Assembly (NCBI GenBank): GCA_014896375.1
Contig: JADBKN010000060.1
Span: 1 to 46,257 of the forward strand
Reading direction: 5' to 3'
Source of the DNA: Bacillota bacterium
GTDB lineage: Bacteria > Bacillota > Sulfobacillia > RBS10-35 > Bu92
DNA length: 46,257 nt
Shown here: positions 26,490-36,694 of the stretch, in pieces
How positions within the stretch are numbered: the first letter of the stretch is position 1
Layout: each line of letters starts with the position of its first letter
Notes under the pieces: model-generated
The model's database searches: none
What the model was told of the DNA's origin: nothing
Seen by the model: only the letters and a program-made list of their open reading frames with translations
Position numbers and translations under genes: made by a program

Positions 26490-27582
26490 CGCTCCAGCGG
26501 CCGGCGAGGCGCGCCGCCACCTCCGGCAGGGTCGTGTACTCCATCTCGTCCAGCGGCAGCCGGTGGGGCTGGAACGGCCCCATGCGGCGGAGGTAGGCGG
26601 CCATCTCCAGCGCCTCGCGCCGCGCGCCGTCGAAGGCGACGTCGCCGAAGAGGTCGCGCGGCCCCACAAGGCGCCCCTCCGCCAGCTGGAAGCCGATCGC
26701 CGCCACGCGCGGCGGCCCGTCAAAGCGCGAGGGCGTCGCGTCCGCGAGGGCGACCGGCATGAGCGGCCCCGCGTGCGAGCCGCGCATCCAGCCGGCCACG
26801 AGATGCGGCGTGGCAAACGGCTCCAGCACCTCCCCCACCGCCGGCAGGCCGTTCTGGCAGCGCAAAAGCGCCACCGGGTCGTCCTTGCCCACGTATCGGC
26901 CGGCGATGCGCGAAAGCCTCTGCGTGCTGCAGGCGGCGGCGACGGTGCCGAGCGCCCGGGAGTGCACGGCCTGGATGGCGTAGCGGCTCGTGGCGCCGAG
27001 AAAGACGAGCGCGTCGTAGCTCTCCTCAGGCGTGAAGAGCGAGATGCGCCGGTCGGTGTGAAGGTCCAGGATGTCGAAGCGGAAGCCGGCGTGCAGCTTG
27101 GGGTCGATGACGAGGCCGGGCGTGTTGAAGGGGTCGGCGAAGATCCGGTAGAGCGGCAGGTTCCAGGCGCCCGGCTCGGTCTTGTCGGCCATGAGGACGA
27201 CGATCGGCTCGCTCGGCCGCTCCACGAACGTCATCTCGGCCACGCCCGGCCCCAGCCCGCGCACGTTGCCTGAGAAGCTGTCACTGAGGAGGTCCTGGCC
27301 GGCGCCGTAAAGCTTTAGGCGCCGCGCGACCTCCGTCCCCGCGAGGAACGCCTCCCACGCGAGCCCATGCACGGCGGCGTCGTCCGGCCCGCGCCGGTGG
27401 GTGACGACGCAGACGATGTCGTCCCCCACGCTCGTCACGTGCAGGTCGATGAGGCCGCGCCGCGGCCCCTCCTCCTCCAGGTGGGCGCGCACGCGCGCCA
27501 CCACCTCCGGGTGCACCTGCCCGTGGCCCACAAACCCGCCGATGTCCGCCTTGATGACGGACACGGTGATCTCCCTGGTCAA
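26479..27582 (-). CDS. fbp: Fructose-1,6-bisphosphate aldolase/phosphatase (archaeal type V FBPase)
   Basis: 367 residues, the family's normal size. The N-terminus REITVSVIKADIGGFVGH carries the metal-binding aspartate, then SVGDDIVCVVTH, LMADKTEPGAWN and DPFNTPGLVIDP, all typical of bifunctional FBP aldolase/phosphatase. The enzyme joins DHAP and GAP and dephosphorylates the product to fructose 6-phosphate, giving one-way gluconeogenesis; it is mostly found in archaea and thermophilic deep-branching bacteria. The start is taken as TTG 27582 (LTREITV), with AGGGGG 9 nt upstream; a longer frame to 27843 is low-complexity. It overlaps ccmE by 11 bp, tail to tail. Confidence 0.93.
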   Translation of the reverse strand: MTREITVSVIKADIGGFVGHGQVHPEVVARVRAHLEEEGPRRGLIDLHVTSVGDDIVCVVTHRRGPDDAAVHGLAWEAFLAGTEVARRLKLYGAGQDLLSDSFSGNVRGLGPGVAEMTFVERPSEPIVVLMADKTEPGAWNLPLYRIFADPFNTPGLVIDPKLHAGFRFDILDLHTDRRISLFTPEESYDALVFLGATSRYAIQAVHSRALGTVAAACSTQRLSRIAGRYVGKDDPVALLRCQNGLPAVGEVLEPFATPHLVAGWMRGSHAGPLMPVALADATPSRFDGPPRVAAIGFQLAEGRLVGPRDLFGDVAFDGARREALEMAAYLRRMGPFQPHRLPLDEMEYTTLPEVAARLAGRWSVSG

Positions 27583-27897
27583 CGGCGGCAACCCCCTCAC
27601 GGGGGCCGCGCGCACCCGGCCGCTCTTGTCCCCGCCGTCGCCGGCGGGCTTTGGGCGGCGTTTGACGGTCGTGCCGACCGCGGGGCATCCGCCGAACGCT
27701 TCGATCGTCCCCGTCCTCGTCCACTCGCCCGCCCCGTCCGCCGGCCCGGCCCGCTCGCGCGGGCACGGCGCCGCATGGGCGGGGCGCCACGAGTGCAGGC
27801 GCTTGTCTCTTGGAGCGCGGCCCCCTTCTGGAATGCGCTCCACCGTATGAAAAACCGCGCGGGCGCGTGCCGCCCGCGCGGTCCGCTCCGAACGCGC
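27583..27897. other. Intergenic region between the cytochrome b-c gene and fbp
   Basis: About 315 bp. Near fbp, a 5-bp CCCCC/GGGGG hairpin with a 4-base loop (27591-27604) contains the fbp ribosome site, so translation could be gated. At the other end lies the terminator of the cytochrome operon (27850-27882). I see no convincing promoter for fbp and no RNA gene in the rest. Confidence 0.5.
27850..27882 (-). terminator. Intrinsic terminator of the Rieske/cytochrome b-c operon
   Basis: Perfect 12-bp stem ACCGCGCGGGCG / CGCCCGCGCGGT with a 5-base loop; on the minus strand it is followed by TTTTTC. It begins 15 nt after the cytochrome gene stop. Confidence 0.92.
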
Positions 27898-29337
27898 CTA
27901 CTTCGGCGCGCCGTTCTTGATCCAGTTCTCGATCGTCTTGATGGCGTTCGCCGGAATCGGCTGCTGGCCGAGCGGCATGGGCGGGATGTTGGCCTTGTTC
28001 GGCTTCCCGTTGATCACGAGCCAAAGGAGGCTCTCCTCCGGCTTGCCCGGCACGATCACCGGTCCGGCGTCGCCGCCCTTCATGGTGCTCTCATAAGACG
28101 CGAGGCTCAAGCCTCCGGAGTTCGAGGCGATGTGGCACGTCGCGCAGTAGTTGGCGAAGATGGCCGAGACGTCGCTCCATGTGGCGTTCGTCTTCACCTC
28201 GGTGGATGTCGGCGGCTTCACCGTGCTCGACATGCCGATGTAGGTCAGTCCGACGATGACGACGACCACCGAGGCCATCGTGGCCAGGCCGACCGGCCGC
28301 CGCGCGGGCGAGCGGTACGGGTTCTTGTCATAAAGCGGCAGGAAGAAGAGCGCCGCGATGGCCAAGGCCGGCACGACGATGATCGCGAAGACGTCCGCCC
28401 AGTAGTACCCCGGCACGAACTTGAGGAACTGGTAGAGGAACATGAAGTACCACGGCGGCTTGGGCTCGTAACCCTCCCGGTTGAGCGGGTCGGCCGGGTC
28501 GGTAAGGCCGGGCATGTAGAAGTAGGCCACGACGAAGAGGATCAGCGCCGTGAGGGCGACGGTCATCGTCATCCCGAAGACGCCGTACGGGAAGAAGGGC
28601 ACCATGCCGGGCGGGATGTCGCGCCGGCCCTTCACGTGCCGCTGGTGGTAGTCCTTCGGCAGCTTCTTCTCCGCCTCCGTCACGCCCAGCTTGAAAACCA
28701 GACCGATGTGCAGGAGGAGGAGCAGGATCAGCGTGATCGGCAGCACGAGCACGTGGATCGCGAAGAAGCGGCTCACCGTGGCGCCGGAGAGGAAGAGGCC
28801 GCCGCGCAGGATGCCCGTGATCCAGTCGCCGATCCACGGCGTGTAGCCGGCCATGGCGGTGCCCACCATGGTGGCCCAGTACGCCTCCTGGTCCCACGGC
28901 AGGAGGTAGCCCGTGAAGGCGAAGGCCAGCACCGTGACAAAGAGCAGCGTGCCGATCATCCAGATGATCTCGCGCGGCTTCTTGTAGGCGCCGATGTAGA
29001 AGACGCGCAGCATGTGCAGGAAGACGACGACGACCATGAAGCTCGCGCCCCAGTAGTGCAGGCTGCGCAGGTAGTGGCCCCACGGCGTCGACATGATGTG
29101 CTTGACGCTCCAGTACGCGTAGGGGAGGCCGTCCTGCAGCGCGGTGCTCGGCGCGTAGGAGCTGGCCAGGAGGATGCCCGTGATGAACTGGTTGATGAAG
29201 ACGAAGACGGCGGCGAACCCCAGGAAGTCCGCGTAGCTCTCGCCGCGCGGGATCGGGTGGTACATCGCCTCGTTGACGTCGTCCTCGATGTGGAGGCGCT
29301 CGTCCACCCAGCGCCAGGCGCGCTGCAGCATGCTCAC
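27898..29337 (-). CDS. Fused cytochrome b (b6-subunit IV) and cytochrome c subunit of a quinol-cytochrome c reductase
   Basis: 479 residues. Residues 1-370 hold a complete cytochrome b with eight or so helices; the rest is a cytochrome c domain. Heme b ligands are H94/H108 and H195/H210, 13 and 14 residues apart: the spacing of b6-type rather than mitochondrial cytochrome b. The Qo motif PEWY is PPWY (294-297). The heme c site is CATCH (398-402), with a likely Met ligand in PPMPLG. No cysteine occurs before the CxxCH, so heme ci cannot be covalently held as in Bacillus/Heliobacteria b6. In Bacillus this is split into qcrB and qcrC. GTG 29337 overlaps the Rieske stop (GTGA); AGGGGG lies 9 nt upstream. 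Confidence 0.93.
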   Translation of the reverse strand: MSMLQRAWRWVDERLHIEDDVNEAMYHPIPRGESYADFLGFAAVFVFINQFITGILLASSYAPSTALQDGLPYAYWSVKHIMSTPWGHYLRSLHYWGASFMVVVVFLHMLRVFYIGAYKKPREIIWMIGTLLFVTVLAFAFTGYLLPWDQEAYWATMVGTAMAGYTPWIGDWITGILRGGLFLSGATVSRFFAIHVLVLPITLILLLLLHIGLVFKLGVTEAEKKLPKDYHQRHVKGRRDIPPGMVPFFPYGVFGMTMTVALTALILFVVAYFYMPGLTDPADPLNREGYEPKPPWYFMFLYQFLKFVPGYYWADVFAIIVVPALAIAALFFLPLYDKNPYRSPARRPVGLATMASVVVVIVGLTYIGMSSTVKPPTSTEVKTNATWSDVSAIFANYCATCHIASNSGGLSLASYESTMKGGDAGPVIVPGKPEESLLWLVINGKPNKANIPPMPLGQQPIPANAIKTIENWIKNGAPK

Positions 29338-29834
29338 GAGATGATGCCCCCTACGTAGACCTTGCCGTTCTCTTCCTTGATGGCGCGCCGGCGCAGCGGC
29401 CGCGGGGCCGGCGGGTGGGTGACGTTGCCGTGGATGTCGAACTGGCTGCCGTGGCAGGGGCAGGCGAAGCTCGTCCCCGCCCAGGTGTACGGGCACTGCA
29501 GGTGCGTGCAGTGCATGTCGTAGGCGACGAGGCCCTCTTCCTTCAACCGGACGATCCACGCGCCGCCTTCGGAACCCTGGTTGTGCGTCACCTTCAGGAC
29601 CGGTTGGCCGCCGACCTTGAACTCGTCGGACGTGCCGACCTCTTCCCACTGGATGCTCTTCTGGGAAGCCGGCCACAGGAAGCGCAGGCCCAGACCGCCG
29701 TAGGCCAACGCCAGGAGACCGCCGACGAAGCCGATGGCCATCGTCATGAAGCGGCGGCGGCTGATCTCCTGTGGAGTGTCGCCCTCCGGCCAGCCCTCGG
29801 GGGCCTCGTCGCCTGAGTGCCGATGCTCTGCCAC
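29334..29834 (-). CDS. qcrA: Rieske iron-sulfur protein of the cytochrome bc complex
   Basis: 166 residues. The twin-arginine motif SRRRFMTMAIGFVGG (about 25-39) both targets and anchors the protein by the Tat route. The 2Fe-2S ligands are CTHLQC (C109/H111, disulfide C114) and CPCHGSQFD (C125/H128, disulfide C127). It accepts electrons from quinol and passes them to the c-type heme. GTG 29834 has GGAGG 7 nt upstream; the longer frame to 29885 would begin inside the promoter region. It is the first gene of a two-gene operon. Confidence 0.96.
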   Translation of the reverse strand: MAEHRHSGDEAPEGWPEGDTPQEISRRRFMTMAIGFVGGLLALAYGGLGLRFLWPASQKSIQWEEVGTSDEFKVGGQPVLKVTHNQGSEGGAWIVRLKEEGLVAYDMHCTHLQCPYTWAGTSFACPCHGSQFDIHGNVTHPPAPRPLRRRAIKEENGKVYVGGIIS

Positions 29835-29890
29835 CCCAGCACCTCCCAAAGACGGATCCGCTTCAGCTGGCCTGAAACGGCCCAACCAGT

Positions 29891-29919
29891 ACCATAAAAG
29901 CCGTAAAATCCCGCGTCAA
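29891..29919 (-). promoter_or_regulatory. Sigma-A-type promoter of the Rieske operon
   Basis: Minus strand TTGACG (29919-29914), 17-bp spacer, TATGGT (29896-29891). The predicted start near 29884 gives a leader of about 50 nt. It lies between the ccmD stop and the Rieske start, so the bc genes can be made separately from ccm. Confidence 0.65.
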
Positions 29920-29945
29920 CGGTCGAACGGCCGGGTCCGCCGGGC

Positions 29946-30089
29946 TCAGCGCGGCGCCTCCGCCCCGCCGCGCTCCGCGTCCAGGGCCTTGAGCTCCCGG
30001 CGCACCGCCTCAAGCCGGCGGTGCAGCGAGAGGATGTACAAGAAGATCGCGGTCCAGATGACAGTGTAGCCCAAGAAGAGGTAAGTCAT
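29946..30089 (-). CDS. ccmD: CcmD, small heme exporter subunit
   Basis: 47-residue peptide. It has one N-terminal transmembrane helix (YLFLGYTVIWTAIFLYILSL, residues 3-22) followed by a charged helix (LHRRLEAVRRELKALDAE). This is the classic CcmD layout: it helps release holo-CcmE from the CcmABC complex. It lies 55 nt after ccmC in the ccmABCD order. ATG 30089 has AAAGGAGG upstream, at a longer than usual 13 nt. It is too short for many gene finders. Confidence 0.88.
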   Translation of the reverse strand: MTYLFLGYTVIWTAIFLYILSLHRRLEAVRRELKALDAERGGAEAPR

Positions 30090-30144
30090 TTGCGGCCGCC
30101 CGCCTCCTTTCCACCGGGCCCCCCCGGCCCCACGCGACCGCGCC

Positions 30145-30789
30145 TCACGGCCGCGCCCCCGCCCGCAGGCGCGCCAGGCGGTCCTCCGCGGCGCGCGTGG
30201 CCACGGCGAGGCCCAGGAGCTCCGCGTAGAGCGCCGTAAAGGCGAAGACGCTCGCCACGAGCGCCAGCACCATCGAGCCGCTCATCTCCACCGCGCTGGG
30301 GTGGAATCCGCCCCACCAGCGGGCGGAGAAATAGACGAGGGGCACGTCGAGGAAGCCGGCGATGCCCACCACGGCCGCAAGAGTGCCGCGGCGTTCGGGC
30401 TCCTCGACGCTCGACCTCAAAATGAGGTAGGCCACGTAGATGAACCAGAGGAGCGCGGTCGTGGTGAGGCGCGGCTCCCACCGCCACCACGTGTTCCACA
30501 CGGCCCGCGCCCAGAACATGCCGGAGAGCAGCGTGACGGTGGTGAAGACGACGCCGATCTCCGCCGAGGCGGCCGCCAGCCGGTCCCAGCGCGGCGCGCG
30601 CGTGCGCAGGAAGGCGACGCTGCCGATGAGCACGACGCCGAAGGCCAGAAAGGCGTTCCAGGCGCTCCCCACATGGAAGTAAAGGAGCCGCACGACCTGT
30701 CCCATCACGGCCTCCGGCGGGGCGAAGACCAGACCCAGCCAGAGGGCCAGGCCGACGAGGACGTAGGCCACCCACGGAAGGAACCTCAC
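30145..30789 (-). CDS. ccmC: Heme exporter / cytochrome c biogenesis protein CcmC
   Basis: 214 residues with six transmembrane segments. The tryptophan-rich WWD-type loop reads WNTWWRWEPRLTT, where the usual Asp is Glu; flanking histidines in LLYFHVGSAW and GGFHPSA are the expected heme ligands. CcmC loads heme onto CcmE. The GTG start at 30789 follows GGAGGTG with 8-nt spacing. It is placed between ccmB and ccmD; the length is about 20-30 residues below the proteobacterial norm. Confidence 0.94.
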   Translation of the reverse strand: MRFLPWVAYVLVGLALWLGLVFAPPEAVMGQVVRLLYFHVGSAWNAFLAFGVVLIGSVAFLRTRAPRWDRLAAASAEIGVVFTTVTLLSGMFWARAVWNTWWRWEPRLTTTALLWFIYVAYLILRSSVEEPERRGTLAAVVGIAGFLDVPLVYFSARWWGGFHPSAVEMSGSMVLALVASVFAFTALYAELLGLAVATRAAEDRLARLRAGARP

Positions 30790-30849
30790 CGCACCGCCAC
30801 CTCCCTCCTCCGCCGGGCGCGCTGCAGGCGCGGCGCGGCCGTGGCGCGC

Positions 30850-31533
30850 TCACTCCTCGGCGATGTAGGGAAACACCACCAAGGGCAGCACAAGAAAGAT
30901 CATATCGTACGCCACCAGCACGCGCAGCCAAAGGGCGGCCGGCACGAGCGCCCCTGTCAAGGCGGCGTCCGTGAGGCGCACGGCGCCCAGCGCGAGAGGC
31001 GCGAGGAGCGGCAGGCCGAGGAGCGGCAGGAGCGCCTCCCCGGACCTCAGGGAGGCGGCCACGGCCGCCACCAGCGCGGCCACCGCCGCGAGGCCCGCGC
31101 TGCCCAGTGCCAAAGCTCCGGCCAACCCGGCGGACGAGACCGGCCGGACGTTCGCGAGATTGAGAAAGGCGGGCGCGACGACGAGCTCCGTGGCGCCGAG
31201 CAAGGCCGAGCCGAAGAGCAGCTTGCCGTAGTAGAGCGCCGCCGCGTCGAGCGGCGCGGCGCGCAGGCCGAGCATGGCGTCCCCCTCCCGCTCCCTTGCG
31301 AACGAGCGCTGGAAGCCCGCGAGCGCCGCGAAGAAGAAGCCGATCCAGAGAAGCCCCGCCGCCGAGGGGCGCACGTCCACCGCCAGCGGGTTCACGGCCA
31401 AGGTGAAGACGAGGACGAGCAGGAGCCCGTAGACGAGGAAGGAGACGACCATGTCCGGGCGGCCGAGCTCCGCGCGCCACTCCCGCGCCACGACGGCCGC
31501 CACCTGCGCCCAGAAGGGCAAGGGCCGCCTCAC
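30850..31533 (-). CDS. ccmB: Heme exporter protein CcmB
   Basis: 227 residues, six transmembrane segments. The cytoplasmic signature FQRSFAREREGDAM and the start WAQVAAVVAREWRAELG match CcmB, the membrane partner of the CcmA ATPase. GTG 31533 overlaps the ccmA stop (GTGA), with no ribosome site of its own, so translation is coupled to ccmA. The complex releases heme-loaded CcmE for cytochrome c assembly. Confidence 0.92.
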   Translation of the reverse strand: MRRPLPFWAQVAAVVAREWRAELGRPDMVVSFLVYGLLLVLVFTLAVNPLAVDVRPSAAGLLWIGFFFAALAGFQRSFAREREGDAMLGLRAAPLDAAALYYGKLLFGSALLGATELVVAPAFLNLANVRPVSSAGLAGALALGSAGLAAVAALVAAVAASLRSGEALLPLLGLPLLAPLALGAVRLTDAALTGALVPAALWLRVLVAYDMIFLVLPLVVFPYIAEE

Positions 31534-32282
31534 GGCGACCGCGGCGCGCTCCCCGGCGCGCCGCCCGCAGCCCCCGCCGCTGCGTTCACGGCCGCGCCGC
31601 CCGCCCCGCCGGCCGGCGGAGCGCCGCCCGCAGCCGGGAGCAGGCGGCCGCCGGCCAGCACGAACTGCTGACGCGTGAGCCGGCAGGCCCGCAGCCAGTC
31701 GTGGTCGATGACGAGGCTCGCGCCGCCCCGCCGGTGGTGCTCCGCAAGGAGCGACGTCACCATCTCCACCCCCCCGGCGTCGAGCCCGGCGAAGGGCTCG
31801 TCCAAAAGGAGCACATCCGGCGCGGGCAGCCAGGCCCGCGCCACGGCCCAGCGCTGCCGCTGGCCGCGGGAGTAGGCGCCTAGGGGACGCGCCGCCACGC
31901 CTCCCAGGCCGACGCGCTCCAGCCACTCCGACGCCGCCCGGCGCGGCCGCGGCACGCCGTGCAGGCGCGCGAAGAAGGTGAGGTTCTCGAAGCCCGAAAG
32001 CGCCGGGCTGGCCATGACCGCGTGGCCGACCAGGCCGATGCGCAAGTGCAGCCCGGTCCAGTCGTCCGGGGCGAGGGGACGCCCCTCCCAGGTGACACAA
32101 CCGGACTGGGGCCGCAGGAGGCCCGCGAGGATGCGCCAGACGGTCGTCTTGCCGGAACCGTTGGCGCCCCCCAGCGCCAGGCCCTCGCCGGCCCGCAGCT
32201 CCAGGGAGACGTCGCGCAGGACCGGGCGGCCGCCCAGCCAGCGCGTCACGCCCCGCATGCCCAGGGTGGCCCGGGGCTCCAC
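31530..32282 (-). CDS. ccmA: Heme exporter ATP-binding protein CcmA
   Basis: 250 residues. ABC ATPase with Walker A GGANGSGKTT, signature YSRGQRQRWAVARA, Walker B DVLLLDEPFAGLD and H-loop VIDHDW. The first Walker glycine-rich motif and signature are slightly off consensus but functional residues remain. The C-terminus is a 40-residue Gly/Ala/Pro tail not typical of CcmA. GTG 32282 starts 8 nt after the sucD stop, with TTAGGGA as ribosome site overlapping that stop. So ccm genes ride on the TCA transcript. Confidence 0.92.
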   Translation of the reverse strand: MEPRATLGMRGVTRWLGGRPVLRDVSLELRAGEGLALGGANGSGKTTVWRILAGLLRPQSGCVTWEGRPLAPDDWTGLHLRIGLVGHAVMASPALSGFENLTFFARLHGVPRPRRAASEWLERVGLGGVAARPLGAYSRGQRQRWAVARAWLPAPDVLLLDEPFAGLDAGGVEMVTSLLAEHHRRGGASLVIDHDWLRACRLTRQQFVLAGGRLLPAAGGAPPAGGAGGAAVNAAAGAAGGAPGSAPRSP

Positions 32283-32290
32283 GGCCGTCC

Positions 32291-33159
<869 letters not shown>

Positions 33160-33160
<1 letters not shown>

Positions 33161-34278
33161 CAGCCGTTCGCTCCCCCGCGGGCCAGCTCGACGACTTTGC
33201 GGGCCGCCTCGGCCATCGAGCGGAAGGCCTCGATGCCGTGCTCCCTGAGCATTGCCCGCCCCTGCTCTTCGTTCGTCCCGACGAGCCGCACGACGAGCGG
33301 CATGGGAATGCCCTTCTCCTCTTTCACGCGGATGATCGCCTTCGCGACCTCGTCGCAGCGCGTGATGCCGCCGAAGATGTTGATGAGGATCGCCTTCGGC
33401 CCCTTCTCGACGAGCAACTCCAGCGCCTGCGCCGTCGGCTCGGCCGCCGAGCCGCCGCCGGCGTCCAGGAAGTTCATCGGCTCCCCGCCGAAATGCTTGA
33501 CCGCGTCCAGCGTGGCCATGTTGATGCCGGCGCCGTTCGCCATGATGCCGATGTCCCCGTCCAGCTGCACGAAGGCGAGGCCGAGCTCCCGCACCTTCTT
33601 CTCCAGTTCCGTCGCCTCGCTCACGCGCGGCAGGTCCGGGTGGCGGTAAAGGGCGTCGTCGTCCACGTTGAGGCGTGCGTCCGCTGCGATGATGCGCTCA
33701 CCGACGATCGCGAGCGGGTTGATCTCCACGAGCTCCGCGTCGTACGAGCGGAAGACCGTCCAGAGGCGCATGAGGATGTCGGCGAACTGGCCGGCCAGGC
33801 TGCCCGTGAGGCCGAGGCGTCGCGCCAGCTGGCGGCCCATGTAGGGCGAAAGGCCCCAGGGCACGGGCACGTGCATGCGCACGATGGCCTTCTCCGGCAC
33901 TTCCTCGATGTCCATGCCCCCGGAGGCGGAGGCGATGACGAGCGGCCGCTTGGCGCCGGCGTCGACGGTGATGCCGAGGTAGAGCTCCTTGTCGATGTCG
34001 AGCTTGCCCTCGCAGTAGACCTTCTCCACGATGTAGCCTTTGAGGTCCATGCCCAGGATGGCCTCGGCGGCGCGGCGGGCCTCCTCCGGCGTCTCGGCCA
34101 GCTTGATGCCGCCGGCCTTGCCGCGCCCGCCCACCAGCACCTGCGCCTTGACGGCCACGGGGCCGATCTCCCGGGCCGCGGCCTCAGCCTCCTCCGGCGT
34201 GGTGGCCAGGCGTCCGGGCGGGATGGGGATGCCGTGGCGCCGCAGCACGTCCTTGGCCATGTACTCGTAGAACTTCAT
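33160..34278 (-). CDS. sucC: Succinyl-CoA ligase [ADP/GDP-forming] subunit beta
   Basis: 372 residues. N-terminal ATP-grasp fold: MKFYEYMAKDVLRRHGIPIP, VKAQVLVGGRGKAGGIKLA. The phosphate/power-helix region includes NGAGINMATLDAVKHFGG and NIFGGITRCDEVA. It supplies the nucleotide site of the alpha-beta enzyme. It starts 4 nt after the malic enzyme stop and overlaps sucD. Nucleotide preference (ATP or GTP) is not decided here. Confidence 0.98.
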
Positions 34279-34282
34279 CGAA

Positions 34283-35566
34283 TCACTCCACCTCGTTTCC
34301 TCGAACGAACTGCCTCGCGCGAGCCACGAGACGCCGCGTGTGCGCCGCCACCTCTTCCGGAGGCACGGCGATGCGCGCCACGCCCTCCTGGACCGCCGCG
34401 CGCGCCACGGCCGCAGCGACGCTGGGCGCCACCTCGGGGTTCCAGGGGCTGGGGATGATCGCCTCCGGGCGCAGCTCCTCGGGCTTCACGAGCGAGGCGA
34501 TGGCGTGCGCCGCCGCCAGCTCCATGCCGCGCGTGATCTCCCGGGAGCGGACGTCGAGAGCGCCGCGGAAGACGCCCGGGAAGGCGAGGACGTTGTTGAT
34601 CTGGTTGGGATAGTCGCTGCGGCCGGTGGCCACCACGCGCGCGCCCGCCGCCTGCGCCTCGGCCGGGTCGATCTCCGGCGTGGGGTTGGCCATCGCCATG
34701 ATGATCGGATCCCGCGCCATGGCGCGGACATCGTCGCCCGTGAGGGTGCCGGGGGCGGAGACGCCCATGAAGACGTCGGCGCCGCGCAGCGCCTCGTGCA
34801 CCGAGCCGCGCACGCCGCCCGGGTTCGTGACCTTCGCCACCTCGGCCTTGTAGGGGTTCATGTCCTGCTCGCGGCCCTCGTAGATGGCACCCGCCCGGTC
34901 GCAGAGGATGATGTCGCGCACGCCCAGGTCCAGCAATAGGTAGGTGATGGCGATGCCGGCCGCGCCGGCGCCGTTGATCACCACGCGGACCTCGTCGATC
35001 TCCTTCTCCACGACCTTCAGGGCGTTGATGAGGGCGGCGCCGGCCACGATGGCCGTGCCGTGCTGGTCGTCGTGGAAGACGGGGATCGACGTCTCCCGCT
35101 TGAGGCGGCTTTCGATGACGAAGCAGCGCGGCGCGGAGATGTCCTCGAGGTTCACGCCGCCGAAGGCCGGCTCGATCATCTTCACCGTCTCGACGACGCG
35201 GTCGACGTCCTTCGTGGCGAGGCAGATGGGCACGGCGTCGACGCCGGCGAACATCTTGAAGAGCACGGCCTTGCCCTCCATGACGGGCAGTGCCGCGGCC
35301 GGGCCGATGTCGCCCAGCCCCAGCACGGCCGTGCCGTCGGTGACGACGGCCACGAGATTGTTCTTGGACGTGTAGTCGTAGGCGAGGTCTTGGTCGCGGT
35401 GGATCTCCCGGCAGGGCTCGGCCACTCCCGGGGTGTAGGCCAGGGTGAGGTCGGCGCGGTCGCGCAGCGGGACCTTGCTGACGACCTCGATCTTGCCCCG
35501 TAGCCTTCGGTGGAACTCGAGCGCCCTCTGGCGCAACCCTTCCGCTTCGTCTTTCGAGAGGGCCAC
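34283..35566 (-). CDS. NAD(P)-dependent malic enzyme
   Basis: 427 residues, the short bacterial form without the phosphotransacetylase domain. Motifs: YTPGVAEPCREI, the catalytic Lys region GLGDIGPAAALPVMEGKAVLFK, metal-binding FHDDQHGTAIV and the NAD(P) fold VINGAGAAGIAI. It decarboxylates malate to pyruvate. The GTG start at 35566 follows AAGGGG with 8-nt spacing. Between mdh and sucC in a tight operon, it offers an exit from the C4-acid pool to pyruvate. Cofactor preference cannot be assigned. Confidence 0.95.
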   Translation of the reverse strand: MALSKDEAEGLRQRALEFHRRLRGKIEVVSKVPLRDRADLTLAYTPGVAEPCREIHRDQDLAYDYTSKNNLVAVVTDGTAVLGLGDIGPAAALPVMEGKAVLFKMFAGVDAVPICLATKDVDRVVETVKMIEPAFGGVNLEDISAPRCFVIESRLKRETSIPVFHDDQHGTAIVAGAALINALKVVEKEIDEVRVVINGAGAAGIAITYLLLDLGVRDIILCDRAGAIYEGREQDMNPYKAEVAKVTNPGGVRGSVHEALRGADVFMGVSAPGTLTGDDVRAMARDPIIMAMANPTPEIDPAEAQAAGARVVATGRSDYPNQINNVLAFPGVFRGALDVRSREITRGMELAAAHAIASLVKPEELRPEAIIPSPWNPEVAPSVAAAVARAAVQEGVARIAVPPEEVAAHTRRLVARARQFVRGNEVE

Positions 35567-35585
35567 TCCGTCATCCCCTTCGGAA

Positions 35586-36605
<1,020 letters not shown>

Positions 36606-36607
36606 TC

Positions 36608-36637
36608 ATTATAGACTTCGCCGCCAACGGGTGTCAA
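36608..36637 (-). promoter_or_regulatory. Consensus sigma-A promoter of the mdh operon
   Basis: Minus strand TTGACA (36637-36632), 18-bp spacer, TATAAT (36613-36608). Both hexamers are perfect, which is striking in DNA this GC-rich. Confidence 0.88.
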
Positions 36638-36694
36638 AATCGCCATTCTCTGTGACCTGCGGCGGCGCCCTCCCCCGCCGGCCCGCCATGCGCA

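Noticed and set aside
27367-29358. A 663-codon plus-strand open frame rich in His, Arg, Asp and Glu
   Set aside because: It runs opposite the cytochrome b-c gene and part of fbp, both certain genes; no ribosome site or recognisable domain.
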